From UBA2336 sp964404445 (GTDB lineage: Bacteria; Bacteroidota; Bacteroidia; Cytophagales; Cyclobacteriaceae), in assembly GCA_964404445.1 (NCBI GenBank), contig CAYOJW010000001.1, forward strand, positions 620,001-684,000: a stretch of DNA of 64,000 nucleotides, read 5' to 3'. The position numbers and the translations under genes were made by a program. The notes beneath the pieces are model-generated. The model had not been told where the DNA came from and did no database searches. It worked only from the letters and a program-made list of their open reading frames with translations. Shown here one piece after another: positions 53,256-61,586 of the stretch (within the stretch, counting starts at the first letter, position 1; every line of letters starts with the position of its first letter).

Positions 53256-53576
53256 ATGGCCGTAATTGTCATCCGAAATCTGGACAAGAAAACCTTTTCA
53301 ACCAACAGCACTAAGCCGTTGTTGTGGATATTTCACGAAAACGGCCTCGACTGGATGCACGCCTGCGGGGGCAAGGGCAGGTGCACAACGTGTAAAGCCA
53401 TTGTATTGCGGGGCGGTGAAAACCTGATTGCCAAATCACCAGCCGAGTTACGGTACGAAGCTCAGGGGCAATTGGCCGCAAACGAAAGGTTGTGCTGTCA
53501 GGCAAAAATTACCGGGGGCGAAATTGAGCTTGAAGTTCCGGAGGGTAGCAAATTGCCGCACATTAAGTATTCGTGA
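53256..53576 (+). CDS. 2Fe-2S ferredoxin
   Basis: 106 residues, the plant/adrenodoxin-type fold. The four cluster cysteines are in HACGGKGRCTTCKAI (Cys33 region: CxxxxxCxxC spacing) and LCCQAK. It transfers single electrons; partner unknown. Starts 67 bp from the divergent hypothetical gene and is followed by tdk. Confidence 0.85.
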   Translation: MAVIVIRNLDKKTFSTNSTKPLLWIFHENGLDWMHACGGKGRCTTCKAIVLRGGENLIAKSPAELRYEAQGQLAANERLCCQAKITGGEIELEVPEGSKLPHIKYS

Positions 53577-53638
53577 GCCGGTGCAGAGCAATTTTCAAAT
53601 TACCTCATTTTCAAATTTTCAAATCAATAAATTGCACG

Positions 53639-54241
53639 ATGTTTATTGAACCGCCCTTAGGCAAAAAAGAAGGCGCCAGCCGCACCGGCTGGATTGAAGT
53701 GGTTTGCGGCTGTATGTTTTCCGGCAAAACCGAAGAGCTCATCCGCAGGCTTAACCGTGCGCTGATTGCCAAACAAAAAGTAGAGATTTTCAAACCCAAA
53801 ACAGATACACGCTACCACGAAAGCAACATTGTTTCGCACAACGAACGGGCTATCCGTTCAACCCCGGTAAACTTTGCCAGCGATATTTTATTGCTGGCAG
53901 GCGATTGCGATGTGGTGGGCATCGATGAAGCGCAATTCTTTGACGAAGCCATCGTTGATGTATGCAACACCTTAGCCAATAACGGCAAGCGTGTTGTAGT
54001 GGCCGGGCTTGATATGGATTTTGAAGGCAAACCTTTCGGCTCGATGCCGTATTTGTTGGCCGTGGCCGAGTTTGTTACGAAGGTTCATGCTATATGTACC
54101 GATACCGGTGAGATCGCCTCGTACTCGTTCCGGTTGTCGGATAACAACGAACAGGTTATGCTGGGCGAACGCAACCAGTACGAAGCCCGAAGTCGCAAGA
54201 GTTTTGTAGAAGGCATGAAGAACAGGCGCAAAGAAGGATGA
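53639..54241 (+). CDS. tdk: Thymidine kinase lacking most zinc ligands
   Basis: 200 residues from the ATG at 53639 (MFIEPPLGKKEGASR); the frame is open earlier but overlaps the ferredoxin stop. Walker A GCMFSGKTEELIRRL, the DEAQFFD Walker B motif and the lasso region are intact. In the usual enzyme four Cys/His residues bind zinc; here the first pair reads CTDTG (only Cys153) and the second reads ARSRKSF, so three ligands are replaced. Bacteroidota Tdk may commonly lack them (recollection), so this need not mean inactivity. Confidence 0.92.
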   Translation: MFIEPPLGKKEGASRTGWIEVVCGCMFSGKTEELIRRLNRALIAKQKVEIFKPKTDTRYHESNIVSHNERAIRSTPVNFASDILLLAGDCDVVGIDEAQFFDEAIVDVCNTLANNGKRVVVAGLDMDFEGKPFGSMPYLLAVAEFVTKVHAICTDTGEIASYSFRLSDNNEQVMLGERNQYEARSRKSFVEGMKNRRKEG

Positions 54242-56460
54242 AAATATTCTCGTACATCTGTTTATTGTTAATTGCAAATGGCCAATTGTTAATTGCCCAG
54301 AATATTCCCATCGGCACATGGCGTTCGCACGTTTCGTTTTCTGATGTTCATGCCATCGGCTTATCGCCATCAACTGTATATGCGGCAGCGCCAAACGGTA
54401 TCATGGTATTGGATGTAACAGGCAACAACCTGTCAACCCTTACCAAACAAGATGGCCTGAGCAGTACCAACATTACCTGCGTGGCGTTTGATACACCGCG
54501 CAACCAACTATTGGTAACCTATAATGATGGTGATGTTGACATTGTGCGGAATAACGAGATCATCAACTTCAGCACATTAAAAAATGCCACCACCATAACC
54601 GGCTCAAAGCGCATTAATCACATTGCTGTTTTGGGAAGCCTCGCGTATTTATCGACCGATTTTGGCGTAGTAGTATTTGATTTGATACAGTTAGCCATTA
54701 AAGAAACTTGGCGCGACATTGGTGTGGCAGGGGCGGGTATGCGTATCAACCAAAGCACATTTTATAACGACAGTATTTTTCTGGCAACCGAACACGGTGT
54801 GCTGGCCGGTGATTTGGCAGACAACCTCATGGACTTTAATAACTGGAAACGGTTCAACACCGGTGTGTTTAATGCAACCATCCCTTCTGTTACCGCACAG
54901 GGTGTGCACGTTTATGCTGCCGTAAACGGATCGGGACTATACGCTTACCAGTACGGGGCATGGACGTTGAAAGATTATTTGCAAGGGTTACAGTATAAAA
55001 ACATAACATCGGGCGGATCGCTAAAAGTTATAGCCGGTAATACGCTGTACCGCATTACCTCCGGTGAAGTGGCAACAGCCGTAACGTCCGATAAAATAAC
55101 CGTGCCGCACGTTGCCGTTGAAGATGTAAACGGAAAACTTTGGATTGGCGATCAGCAAAACGGATTAGTAACCGATCACTCGAATGTGTTTGAAAGCTAT
55201 GCGGCCAACGGCCCCACGTTTTCGGGCGGCTTACGATTGGCATACAGTTACGAAAGAAATGCCATGATAGCCCTTTCGGGCGGATACACTACAGCCCTCG
55301 CACCATTGGGGATAACGGAACCTGTAAATTCGTTTTCAACTGGTAACTGGAAAACCGAGCCGTGGCTCGATCACGATGTAACAGATTTCAAACAAGCGGG
55401 CGAAAAAATATTTGTGGCATCAGCATCGCACGGTGTGCAGCAGATCAGCGGATCAATCACAACATTGTGGGATGAAACCAACAGTCCGTTAAGTAATGTG
55501 GCAGCAGGCCGGAACGTGCGTGTAACAGCTTTAGCGTTGTCGGCAGAGGGGTTGTGGGTAACCAATGCCGGGGCAACGCAACCGCTTCACCTGTTAAAGC
55601 ATGATAATACGTGGGAGTCGTTTTCGTTCCCGTTGATTTCCGCTGCACGTTATCCGACACACATTGTTGTTGATCACCTCGGACAGGTTTGGATGGTACT
55701 CAGCCCCGCACAAGGCGGAGGTATTTTGGTGTTTAATAAAACAAGCAATCAAAGTGTGTATTTAACGGATGCTGTCGGGGTAGGGGCTTTGCCCAGCCGG
55801 TTGGTGTATGCCATTGCCGTAGATCGCGATGGTTTTGTTTGGGCAGGCACGGCAGCCGGTGCAGCTTATTTTGCTGATCCGTATTCGATATTTAGCGGAA
55901 ACGTTACGGCCATCAAGCCGGTGTTTGGCAGTCGTTTTCTGTTGCGTGACGAACGTGTAACCGCGATTGAAATAGATGGAGGCAACCGCAAGTGGATGGG
56001 CAGCGATAACGGTTTATGGTTGTTCAATCCGTACGGGGAAGAGCAGGTTCATCACTTCAATACAACCAATAGCCCGATGTTAACCAATAAAGTTGTTGAC
56101 CTGGAAATTAACGGGCAGTCGGGCGAGTTGTTCGTGATCACCGATGCCGGAATGGTTTCGTACCGAAGCGATGCAACGTTGGGCAATGAAAAATTTCAAC
56201 CGGTGAAGATTTTCCCCAACCCGGTTACCAACGCATTTAACGGTCAGGTAGGTATATCGGGTATTGTTACTGATGCCATCGTAAAAATTACCGATGCCGC
56301 AGGCAAACTCGTTTGGCAAAGCCGTGCCAACGGAGGCTCGGTTTCGTGGAATGTACGCGATTATAACGGCAGGCGTGCAGCTACGGGAATGTATTTAGTG
56401 TTTTGTATCGCACCCGATGGCTCCGAAAGTGTGGTGGGGAAAATAGCGATAGTGAATTAA
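54238..56460 (+). CDS. porZ: PorZ-type T9SS protein with beta-propeller and sorting domain
   Basis: 740 residues with a Sec signal (1-20, ends LLIAQN). The start IPIGTWRSHVSFSDVHAIG, followed by repeats of the VYAAAPNGIMVLD and LWIGDQQNGLV type (two-component-regulator propeller units) up to about 640, fits PorZ. The C-terminal 85 residues (IFPNPVTNAFNG ... VVGKIAIVN) are a type A sorting domain. PorZ sits on the surface and takes part in attaching T9SS cargo to anionic LPS in Porphyromonas. It overlaps tdk by 4 bp and precedes recO by 15 bp. Confidence 0.78.
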   Translation: MKIFSYICLLLIANGQLLIAQNIPIGTWRSHVSFSDVHAIGLSPSTVYAAAPNGIMVLDVTGNNLSTLTKQDGLSSTNITCVAFDTPRNQLLVTYNDGDVDIVRNNEIINFSTLKNATTITGSKRINHIAVLGSLAYLSTDFGVVVFDLIQLAIKETWRDIGVAGAGMRINQSTFYNDSIFLATEHGVLAGDLADNLMDFNNWKRFNTGVFNATIPSVTAQGVHVYAAVNGSGLYAYQYGAWTLKDYLQGLQYKNITSGGSLKVIAGNTLYRITSGEVATAVTSDKITVPHVAVEDVNGKLWIGDQQNGLVTDHSNVFESYAANGPTFSGGLRLAYSYERNAMIALSGGYTTALAPLGITEPVNSFSTGNWKTEPWLDHDVTDFKQAGEKIFVASASHGVQQISGSITTLWDETNSPLSNVAAGRNVRVTALALSAEGLWVTNAGATQPLHLLKHDNTWESFSFPLISAARYPTHIVVDHLGQVWMVLSPAQGGGILVFNKTSNQSVYLTDAVGVGALPSRLVYAIAVDRDGFVWAGTAAGAAYFADPYSIFSGNVTAIKPVFGSRFLLRDERVTAIEIDGGNRKWMGSDNGLWLFNPYGEEQVHHFNTTNSPMLTNKVVDLEINGQSGELFVITDAGMVSYRSDATLGNEKFQPVKIFPNPVTNAFNGQVGISGIVTDAIVKITDAAGKLVWQSRANGGSVSWNVRDYNGRRAATGMYLVFCIAPDGSESVVGKIAIVN
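54265..54296 (+). repeat. Direct repeat inside the porZ signal-peptide codons
   Basis: TTGTTAATTGC at 54265-54275 and again at 54286-54296, in frame to give LLIAN and LLIAQ. The same word occurs in the intergenic repeat at 26718-26759. Confidence 0.5.
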
Positions 56461-56475
56461 CAGAAAGCGGTTATC

Positions 56476-57144
56476 ATGTTGCACAAAACACGGGGCATCG
56501 TTTTCAGGTTTACCAAATATGGCGACTCGTCTATCATCGTTACTATTTTTACCGAGTTGTTCGGACTGCAAACGTACATGGTGAATGGTGTGCGCAGCAA
56601 GAGTGCCAAAAGTAAAATGGCGCTGTACCAGCCGCTCACGTTGCTCGACTTGGTGGTGTATTACAAAGAGAACGCCAGCATTAAGCGCATCAAAGAAATA
56701 AAATGCCTCTATCCGTATCAGGCACTTACAACTGACATCCGTAAATCATCTATTGCGTTGTTTATCGGTGAAATGATCAACAAAACGGTAAAAGACGAAA
56801 GCCATGCGCAAGATATTTTTGATTTTTTGCTTCATGCGTTAATCTACCTCGACCAGCAGGAAAAAGATTTTGAAAATTTTCATTTGATATTTTTAATCAA
56901 ACTAAGCCGGTACTTAGGTTTTGGCGCACACCAGGCCGAAGAAATATTGGGTGGCCGTATGTTGGATCCTGCCGAAGAAGAAATTTTAAAACAATTAACC
57001 GAAACCGATTTTGTTACACCGCTTGCGATAACAAACACACAACGCAGAAATTTATTGGAAGCGATCATCCGTTTTTATACCGAGCACCTCGATTCGCTGG
57101 GCGAAATAAAGTCGGTACAAGTGTTGCGGGAGGTTTTGGGGTAG
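56476..57144 (+). CDS. recO: DNA repair protein RecO
   Basis: 222 residues: OB-fold N-terminal domain starting MLHKTRGIVFRFTKYGDSSIIVTIFTE, then a helical domain containing LFIGEMINKTVKDE and LDQQEKDFENFHLIFLIKLSRYLGF. Zinc-binding cysteines are not seen, as in several RecO. It loads RecA via RecR. Placed directly after porZ, a conserved neighbour arrangement in Bacteroidota by recollection. Confidence 0.9.
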   Translation: MLHKTRGIVFRFTKYGDSSIIVTIFTELFGLQTYMVNGVRSKSAKSKMALYQPLTLLDLVVYYKENASIKRIKEIKCLYPYQALTTDIRKSSIALFIGEMINKTVKDESHAQDIFDFLLHALIYLDQQEKDFENFHLIFLIKLSRYLGFGAHQAEEILGGRMLDPAEEEILKQLTETDFVTPLAITNTQRRNLLEAIIRFYTEHLDSLGEIKSVQVLREVLG

Positions 57145-57265
57145 GGGATTACACTTTTCTCCCGGTTTTGGGGCTAATAATTACACTTTTCTCTCAGCAT
57201 TATTTCATCGAGGAAGCTGTTTGCGCGGGTAATTGATCTTCCCCCAATTTTTACGTGGCGCGGTT

Positions 57266-57334
57266 CGATCCCTCTGGGGTCGCAGGTTTGTAGCATAAAA
57301 ATTTGCTACAAACCTTAGGACTCCAGCGGAGTCC
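57266..57334. repeat. Three-hairpin palindromic repeat, copy 2 (inverted)
   Basis: CGATCCC-TCT-GGGGTCG (57266-57282), AGGTTTGTAGCA / TGCTACAAACCT (57284-57295 and 57304-57315, 8-nt loop) and GGACTCC-AGC-GGAGTCC (57318-57334). Its reverse complement lines up with copy 1 at 52117-52188 over the whole length with few changes. Located in the gap between recO and the XRE gene. Confidence 0.8.
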
Positions 57335-57351
57335 AACGTTTAGGCACCCGA

Positions 57352-57606
57352 CTACGTTTTCCGTCCTTTAGGTTTCCTGCGTTGCGCATCCACTTGCTCA
57401 ATCAGTTCGGCAGGTTTTATGTTGAGGTGGTCGGCTATTTTAAAGACAATGGAAATAGTGGGCTGAAAAAGCCCGCGCTCTAAGCGCGAAATGTAAGCCC
57501 GCTCAATATTGCAGTTATCGGCAAGCTCTTGCTGGCTCATGCCCTTTTCTTTTCGCAGTTGGGCAAGCGTTTTTCCAAAAAGTTCTTTGAGGGTGTCTTC
57601 GGCCAC
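57352..57606 (-). CDS. Small XRE-type HTH regulator
   Basis: 84 residues from the GTG at 57606 (MAEDTLKELFGKTLAQ). One HTH domain (LRKEKGMSQQELADNCNIERAYISRLERGLFQP) and a basic tail QRRKPKGRKT. The length and the palindrome upstream suggest an autoregulator or controller-type protein. A box TAGCTTGG (7 of 8 to TAnnTTTG) ends 4 bp before the GTG. Confidence 0.85.
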   Translation of the reverse strand: MAEDTLKELFGKTLAQLRKEKGMSQQELADNCNIERAYISRLERGLFQPTISIVFKIADHLNIKPAELIEQVDAQRRKPKGRKT

Positions 57607-57638
57607 ACGGCCAAGCTATGGCAAGTATGTAAAATCAA

Positions 57639-57685
57639 TTGAGCATTATATTGCTCAATATAATAATCCTCCTTAAATTGCTCAA
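57639..57685. promoter_or_regulatory. Operator candidate between the XRE gene and the lipoprotein gene
   Basis: TTGAGCA (57639-57645), 6 bp, TGCTCAA (57652-57658) is a perfect dyad; a third half-site TGCTCAA follows at 57679-57685. The span lies between divergent genes, so the XRE protein could repress both its own gene and the downstream lipoprotein. Confidence 0.65.
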
Positions 57686-57705
57686 CCCGAAAACTCTCTC
57701 AGCCA

Positions 57706-58782
57706 ATGAAATCACTATTTAGCTTGAAAAACAAGTATGTTTTACTACTTCCTTTATTTTGTGTTCTGTTTAGTCAATGCTCGGATGAGGATGTTATCCG
57801 ACCGTCATCAGATTTTCAGGTATCTGTAAAATCAGAATTTTCAAATACACTATATCCTTCTTTCATTTTCGGCTTAACTGAAATAGAAAAACTTCAGGGT
57901 GAAACAATGGACTATTTCTCTATTACAATTAAGCCCAACACAAAATCCAACATTCGTATAGTGATTGAAGAGAGTGATATAAACAATGAAACTATTATAA
58001 CGCAAAACAATGTATCAGGTGAAACCAAAATTATTCCCGCGATAAAATGGAAATATAACTCGTTGATGAATTTGAACCAACCCGGAAATGTGGACATAAC
58101 CTTTGTGTTATACCTTGACGGTACAGAGGTAAACAGGAAAAACCTGAGGTTAAGTTACAGGGCTATTCAGGAATGTGTTTTAATTGCGAGGCTTGATAAT
58201 CAAGTGATTCCTTTATATTGGATGATGGGCGGGTATGTCAATGAAGATAGCCCTGTTATTGATCCATTTTTACAGGAAGTGTTAACAACAACGAACTTAG
58301 AACAATTTGATGGTTATCAAAGTAACAATGTCCATAACCAGGTTGCGGCTATGTTTATCACATTACGTGAGAAGGGTATTAAATACAGCAGTATTACAGC
58401 AACCAGTAATACAAACCCAAACATAGTTAGTCAGTATATCAGGTTTGCCGATGAGGTTTTAACCAATACGCAGGCTAATTGTGCAGATGGAACAGCGTTT
58501 TTTTGTAGTGCTTTAAAAAAAGTGGGTATATCAACAATTATGGTATTCGTGCCCGGCCACGTGTATCTTGGTTATTATACTGATGCGGCTAAAACTTCTT
58601 TATTTCTGTTAGAAACAACGGCTGTTGGTAATGTAAGTTTCACGTTTGCTGATGCGGTTGATTATCAGGTCGAGAACTTTAATTCCAATTTGGATAAGTT
58701 CAATAATGGCGATATGCTTGATGGATATTTTTTTATAGACATTGATAACGCAAGACAAATTATTAAACCAATAGGAAGATAA
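57706..58782 (+). CDS. Lipoprotein with transglutaminase-like domain
   Basis: 358 residues. A lipobox LFSQC at about residues 21-25 directs lipidation. After a beta-rich region (about 30-150) comes an alpha/beta part with NCADGTAFFCSAL (Cys near 264), PGHVYLGYYTD (His near 285) and LFLLETTAVG, matching the Cys-His-Asp order of transglutaminase-like proteases. Substrate unknown. It is divergent from the XRE gene across the operator and is followed by a DUF2846 gene. Confidence 0.65.
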   Translation: MKSLFSLKNKYVLLLPLFCVLFSQCSDEDVIRPSSDFQVSVKSEFSNTLYPSFIFGLTEIEKLQGETMDYFSITIKPNTKSNIRIVIEESDINNETIITQNNVSGETKIIPAIKWKYNSLMNLNQPGNVDITFVLYLDGTEVNRKNLRLSYRAIQECVLIARLDNQVIPLYWMMGGYVNEDSPVIDPFLQEVLTTTNLEQFDGYQSNNVHNQVAAMFITLREKGIKYSSITATSNTNPNIVSQYIRFADEVLTNTQANCADGTAFFCSALKKVGISTIMVFVPGHVYLGYYTDAAKTSLFLLETTAVGNVSFTFADAVDYQVENFNSNLDKFNNGDMLDGYFFIDIDNARQIIKPIGR

Positions 58783-58843
58783 ATTTAGATACCCTTAAAT
58801 CTGTATTGACAGTTCGATGGACAGAATAATTAAAACTAAACCA

Positions 58844-59239
58844 ATGAAAAAACTACTATTAATCACCATATTCTCTATTGCCTGTATTGGGGCATTTGCT
58901 CAGGAAACGGCAACCGTTTATTTTATAAGGCCGTATGCTTATAGCGGTAGTATGGTTAGTTTTAAGTGCTTTATTGATGATGAATTTGTCTGTAAGTTAA
59001 ATAACGTAAGGCACAGCATTCATCAAGTAACTCCTGGGGAACATACTTTTTATCTTAGGGTCTATAAAAAAACTTCGACTGATAATGAAAGGGTGAGTAA
59101 ACTTACCCTAAATGTTGAAGCTGGTAAAGCATATTATTTGCAGGTAAACCAAGTGCCTGGATTAATTTTTCAGGAACTGACGGCCACCAATGCTACGCCA
59201 GTTCTGAAAGCAACAAAGGAGGATAAGAAGTGCCTGTAA
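58844..59239 (+). CDS. DUF2846 secreted protein
   Basis: 131 residues from the ATG at 58844 (MKKLLLITIFSIACIG); an ATG at 58817 would add residues before the signal peptide. The mature part has TATVYFIRPYAYSGSMVSFKCFIDDEFVCKL, then GEHTFYLR and GKAYYLQV, the DUF2846 pattern of small beta proteins. Function unknown. It lies 61 bp behind the lipoprotein gene and is probably cotranscribed. Confidence 0.7.
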   Translation: MKKLLLITIFSIACIGAFAQETATVYFIRPYAYSGSMVSFKCFIDDEFVCKLNNVRHSIHQVTPGEHTFYLRVYKKTSTDNERVSKLTLNVEAGKAYYLQVNQVPGLIFQELTATNATPVLKATKEDKKCL

Positions 59240-59412
59240 ACCCATTTTTTTCCTCTGTCGTTCGATTGTTGTAATGCCAAGCCGGCTCGTTGTACGATTT
59301 CTTCTTCCGTTACGATTGAAACTTTATTCAAAAACAGTATAAACTTCTGTTATAATTGAAGAAAATCATTGTATTAGCCTGTGCAGTAACCCCTGCGTTT
59401 TGAGTTAGTGCT

Positions 59413-59453
59413 ATCCTTGAAATATTCAAATACGATTTGAATATTTCAAGGAT
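59413..59453. terminator. 19-bp perfect palindrome between convergent genes
   Basis: ATCCTTGAAATATTCAAAT (59413-59431), ACG, then its exact inverse (59435-59453). Sits between the convergent DUF2846 and response regulator genes, so a bidirectional terminator is likely, but there is no T run and no GC core; the remainder of 59240-59536 is featureless. Confidence 0.5.
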
Positions 59454-59536
59454 GGTGAATCGGGCTATTGTCTGTTTTTGGTAGTTTGTCAGGTAAATGA
59501 ACCGATGCCTGTAATGCTGTTTTTGGGTATTGATTG

Positions 59537-60220
59537 TTACGCAGGAATATCAAGCTTAAACCCAACCCCGTGAAAATTGGTAATCTGCACGTTGGGATCG
59601 TCCTTTAAGTATTTTCTGATTTTTGAAATAAAAACATCAAGGCTGCGGCCTAAAAAATAATCATCGTTGCCCCACACCGCCATTAATATTTCTTCGCGCT
59701 TTAATACACGCTCGCGATGCAGGTAAAGCTGTTTTAAAATTTCCGCTTCACGCGAAGTAAGCACACGCTCGTCACCATTCAGCCGAAGGGTAAAGTTTGC
59801 AGTATCAAATTCATAGTTGCCTAACGCATATACCTTTTCAGTTTTAGGCACGGCAGCACGCTTCAAAAAAACTTCAATGCGGTAATACAATTCTTCCAAA
59901 CTAAAAGGCTTGGTAATGTAATCATCGGCACCGGTTTTAAAGCCTTCCAGTTTATCATCGGTCATCGCTTTGGCCGTTAAAAATAAAATGGGCACTTCGG
60001 TATTGCTTTCGCGGATGGTGCGTGCCAGGGCAAAGCCATCTTTTTTGGGCAGCATTACATCGAGCAAACAAAGCTGAAAGGTGTTTTTTGAAAACGCACG
60101 TTCGCCCTCTTCACCGTCTTTACACAACGTAACGTCATATCCTTTCATGGACAGGTTGTCTTTCACCACAAAGCCGAGGCTGGGGTCGTCTTCTACTAAT
60201 AAAATTTTTGGTTTGTTCAT
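59537..60220 (-). CDS. OmpR-family response regulator
   Basis: 227 residues: receiver domain with acidic pocket LVEDD, phosphoacceptor Asp in LLDVMLPKKDG (near residue 54) and LTAKAM lysine, followed by a winged-helix DNA-binding domain (RVLTSREAEILKQLYLH, FISKIRKYL). The resemblance is to Bacteroides RprY. Translated 4 bp after its partner kinase. Confidence 0.92.
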   Translation of the reverse strand: MNKPKILLVEDDPSLGFVVKDNLSMKGYDVTLCKDGEEGERAFSKNTFQLCLLDVMLPKKDGFALARTIRESNTEVPILFLTAKAMTDDKLEGFKTGADDYITKPFSLEELYYRIEVFLKRAAVPKTEKVYALGNYEFDTANFTLRLNGDERVLTSREAEILKQLYLHRERVLKREEILMAVWGNDDYFLGRSLDVFISKIRKYLKDDPNVQITNFHGVGFKLDIPA

Positions 60221-60224
60221 CGTG

Positions 60225-61490
60225 TTATGCCGGGAGGTAAATTCTGAATGTACACCCTTCCCCCAACCGACTTTTTAACGTGATACGTCCGTGATGGGTT
60301 TCTATAATTTGTTTAACGTAGCTCAATCCCAAACCAAAACCTTTTACGTTGTGCACATTGCCGGTAGGCACGCGGAAAAACTTTTCAAAAATTTTCTTTT
60401 GATCCTCTTCCTTTACGCCAATGCCGTTATCGCGCACCTCTATCATAATCGATTTATCGGCCTGTTTAACGCTAATCGTTACAACGGGACTTTCGGCCGA
60501 GTATTTAATGGCGTTGTCGAGCAGGTTATAAACAACATTGGTAATGTGTAGTTTGTCGGCAACGATCACCGGGTTTTCGGCTTCGAGGTTCAGTGTTACG
60601 GCAACCGATTTTTCCTGCAAGGCCGCGTGCATACCGCGTACAACTTCCTGTACTACATCGTGCAGGTTAACGTTTTCTTTTTTGAGTTGAATATCTTCTT
60701 TGTCGAGCTTGGCCATTTGCAGCACCCGTTCAACGTGTTGCTTTAAACGCTTGTTCTCGTTTTCAATGATGGTGGTATAGTTCAGCAGGCGTTCGGGTTG
60801 TTTCAGAATATCGGGGTTTTTCAGCACTTCCGTTGAAACGGCAATGGTGGCAATGGGCGTTTTAAACTCGTGTGTCATGTTGTTGATGAAATCTTTTTGG
60901 ATTTCGGACAACCGTTTTTGTTTCAGAATAACAAACAGCGTGTAAGCGAAAAACACAATCACTACCAGCAATACTACCGATGAGAATGTCCAGATACCCA
61001 TTTGGTTCAGGATCTGCGCTTCACGGTTCGGAAATTGTACCCCGAAATAATAACCCTGCGAATGCCAACGTGGAAGATTTTTGTTCAACTCCGATTTTTG
61101 TTCAACATCATTTACCGGGATGTAATTGCCATAAACCATGCGCTCGTTGGCGCAATCGTAAATACCGTATTCAAAATCGGCCACGATTTTTCTCTTCTCG
61201 AACTCGATACGCAACATATATTCAAGCAGGCTGGCATCGATCTCGTTGTTTACCATCACCACAAAATAATTGGTGGCGAGTTGTTTTACCGGGTTGCTGG
61301 TAGGGATAGGGGCATCACTGAAAGAATATATCTGGTGGGCGATATTCAGCAAGGCGGTGTTTACGCTGCGCTGAAATTCATCTTCTTTTAAATCGAACGC
61401 ACGTTTTACCCAATACACCTGCGTAATGGTAATGCCCACGATCGACAGCGTGGCCAGCACAACAATAAAGCGAATGGTAGAACTTTTCAC
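60225..61490 (-). CDS. Sensor histidine kinase
   Basis: 421 residues from the GTG at 61490 (MKSSTIRFIVVLATL); the frame opens at a TTG at 61508 which lies inside the promoter box. Two membrane spans (about 7-28 and 167-190) frame a periplasmic sensor domain. No HAMP is obvious. The H box is NNMTHEFKTPIATI, followed by N box YNLLDNAIKYS, DNGIGV and GFGLGLSYV. RprX-like. Forms an operon with the response regulator. Confidence 0.9.
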   Translation of the reverse strand: MKSSTIRFIVVLATLSIVGITITQVYWVKRAFDLKEDEFQRSVNTALLNIAHQIYSFSDAPIPTSNPVKQLATNYFVVMVNNEIDASLLEYMLRIEFEKRKIVADFEYGIYDCANERMVYGNYIPVNDVEQKSELNKNLPRWHSQGYYFGVQFPNREAQILNQMGIWTFSSVVLLVVIVFFAYTLFVILKQKRLSEIQKDFINNMTHEFKTPIATIAVSTEVLKNPDILKQPERLLNYTTIIENENKRLKQHVERVLQMAKLDKEDIQLKKENVNLHDVVQEVVRGMHAALQEKSVAVTLNLEAENPVIVADKLHITNVVYNLLDNAIKYSAESPVVTISVKQADKSIMIEVRDNGIGVKEEDQKKIFEKFFRVPTGNVHNVKGFGLGLSYVKQIIETHHGRITLKSRLGEGCTFRIYLPA

Positions 61491-61494
61491 GATA

Positions 61495-61502
61495 CAAAAG
61501 TA
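61495..61502 (-). promoter_or_regulatory. -7 box immediately before the kinase gene
   Basis: TACTTTTG on the minus strand followed by TATC and the GTG at 61490: the same 4-nt distance as in front of rmuC and the DUF4258 gene. Confidence 0.35.
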
Positions 61503-61586
61503 CAGCAAAAAGCATTGAGCGCTTGGGCTTTAACAAGCTATTAACACTTGTTAAAACAGCACGAAACGAAAAGAAATGTGTGTTAT

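Noticed and set aside
57149..57206. Direct repeat ATTACACTTTTCTC after recO as a mobile element edge
   Set aside because: Two short copies only, with no inverted ends or gene; it is probably a simple duplication.
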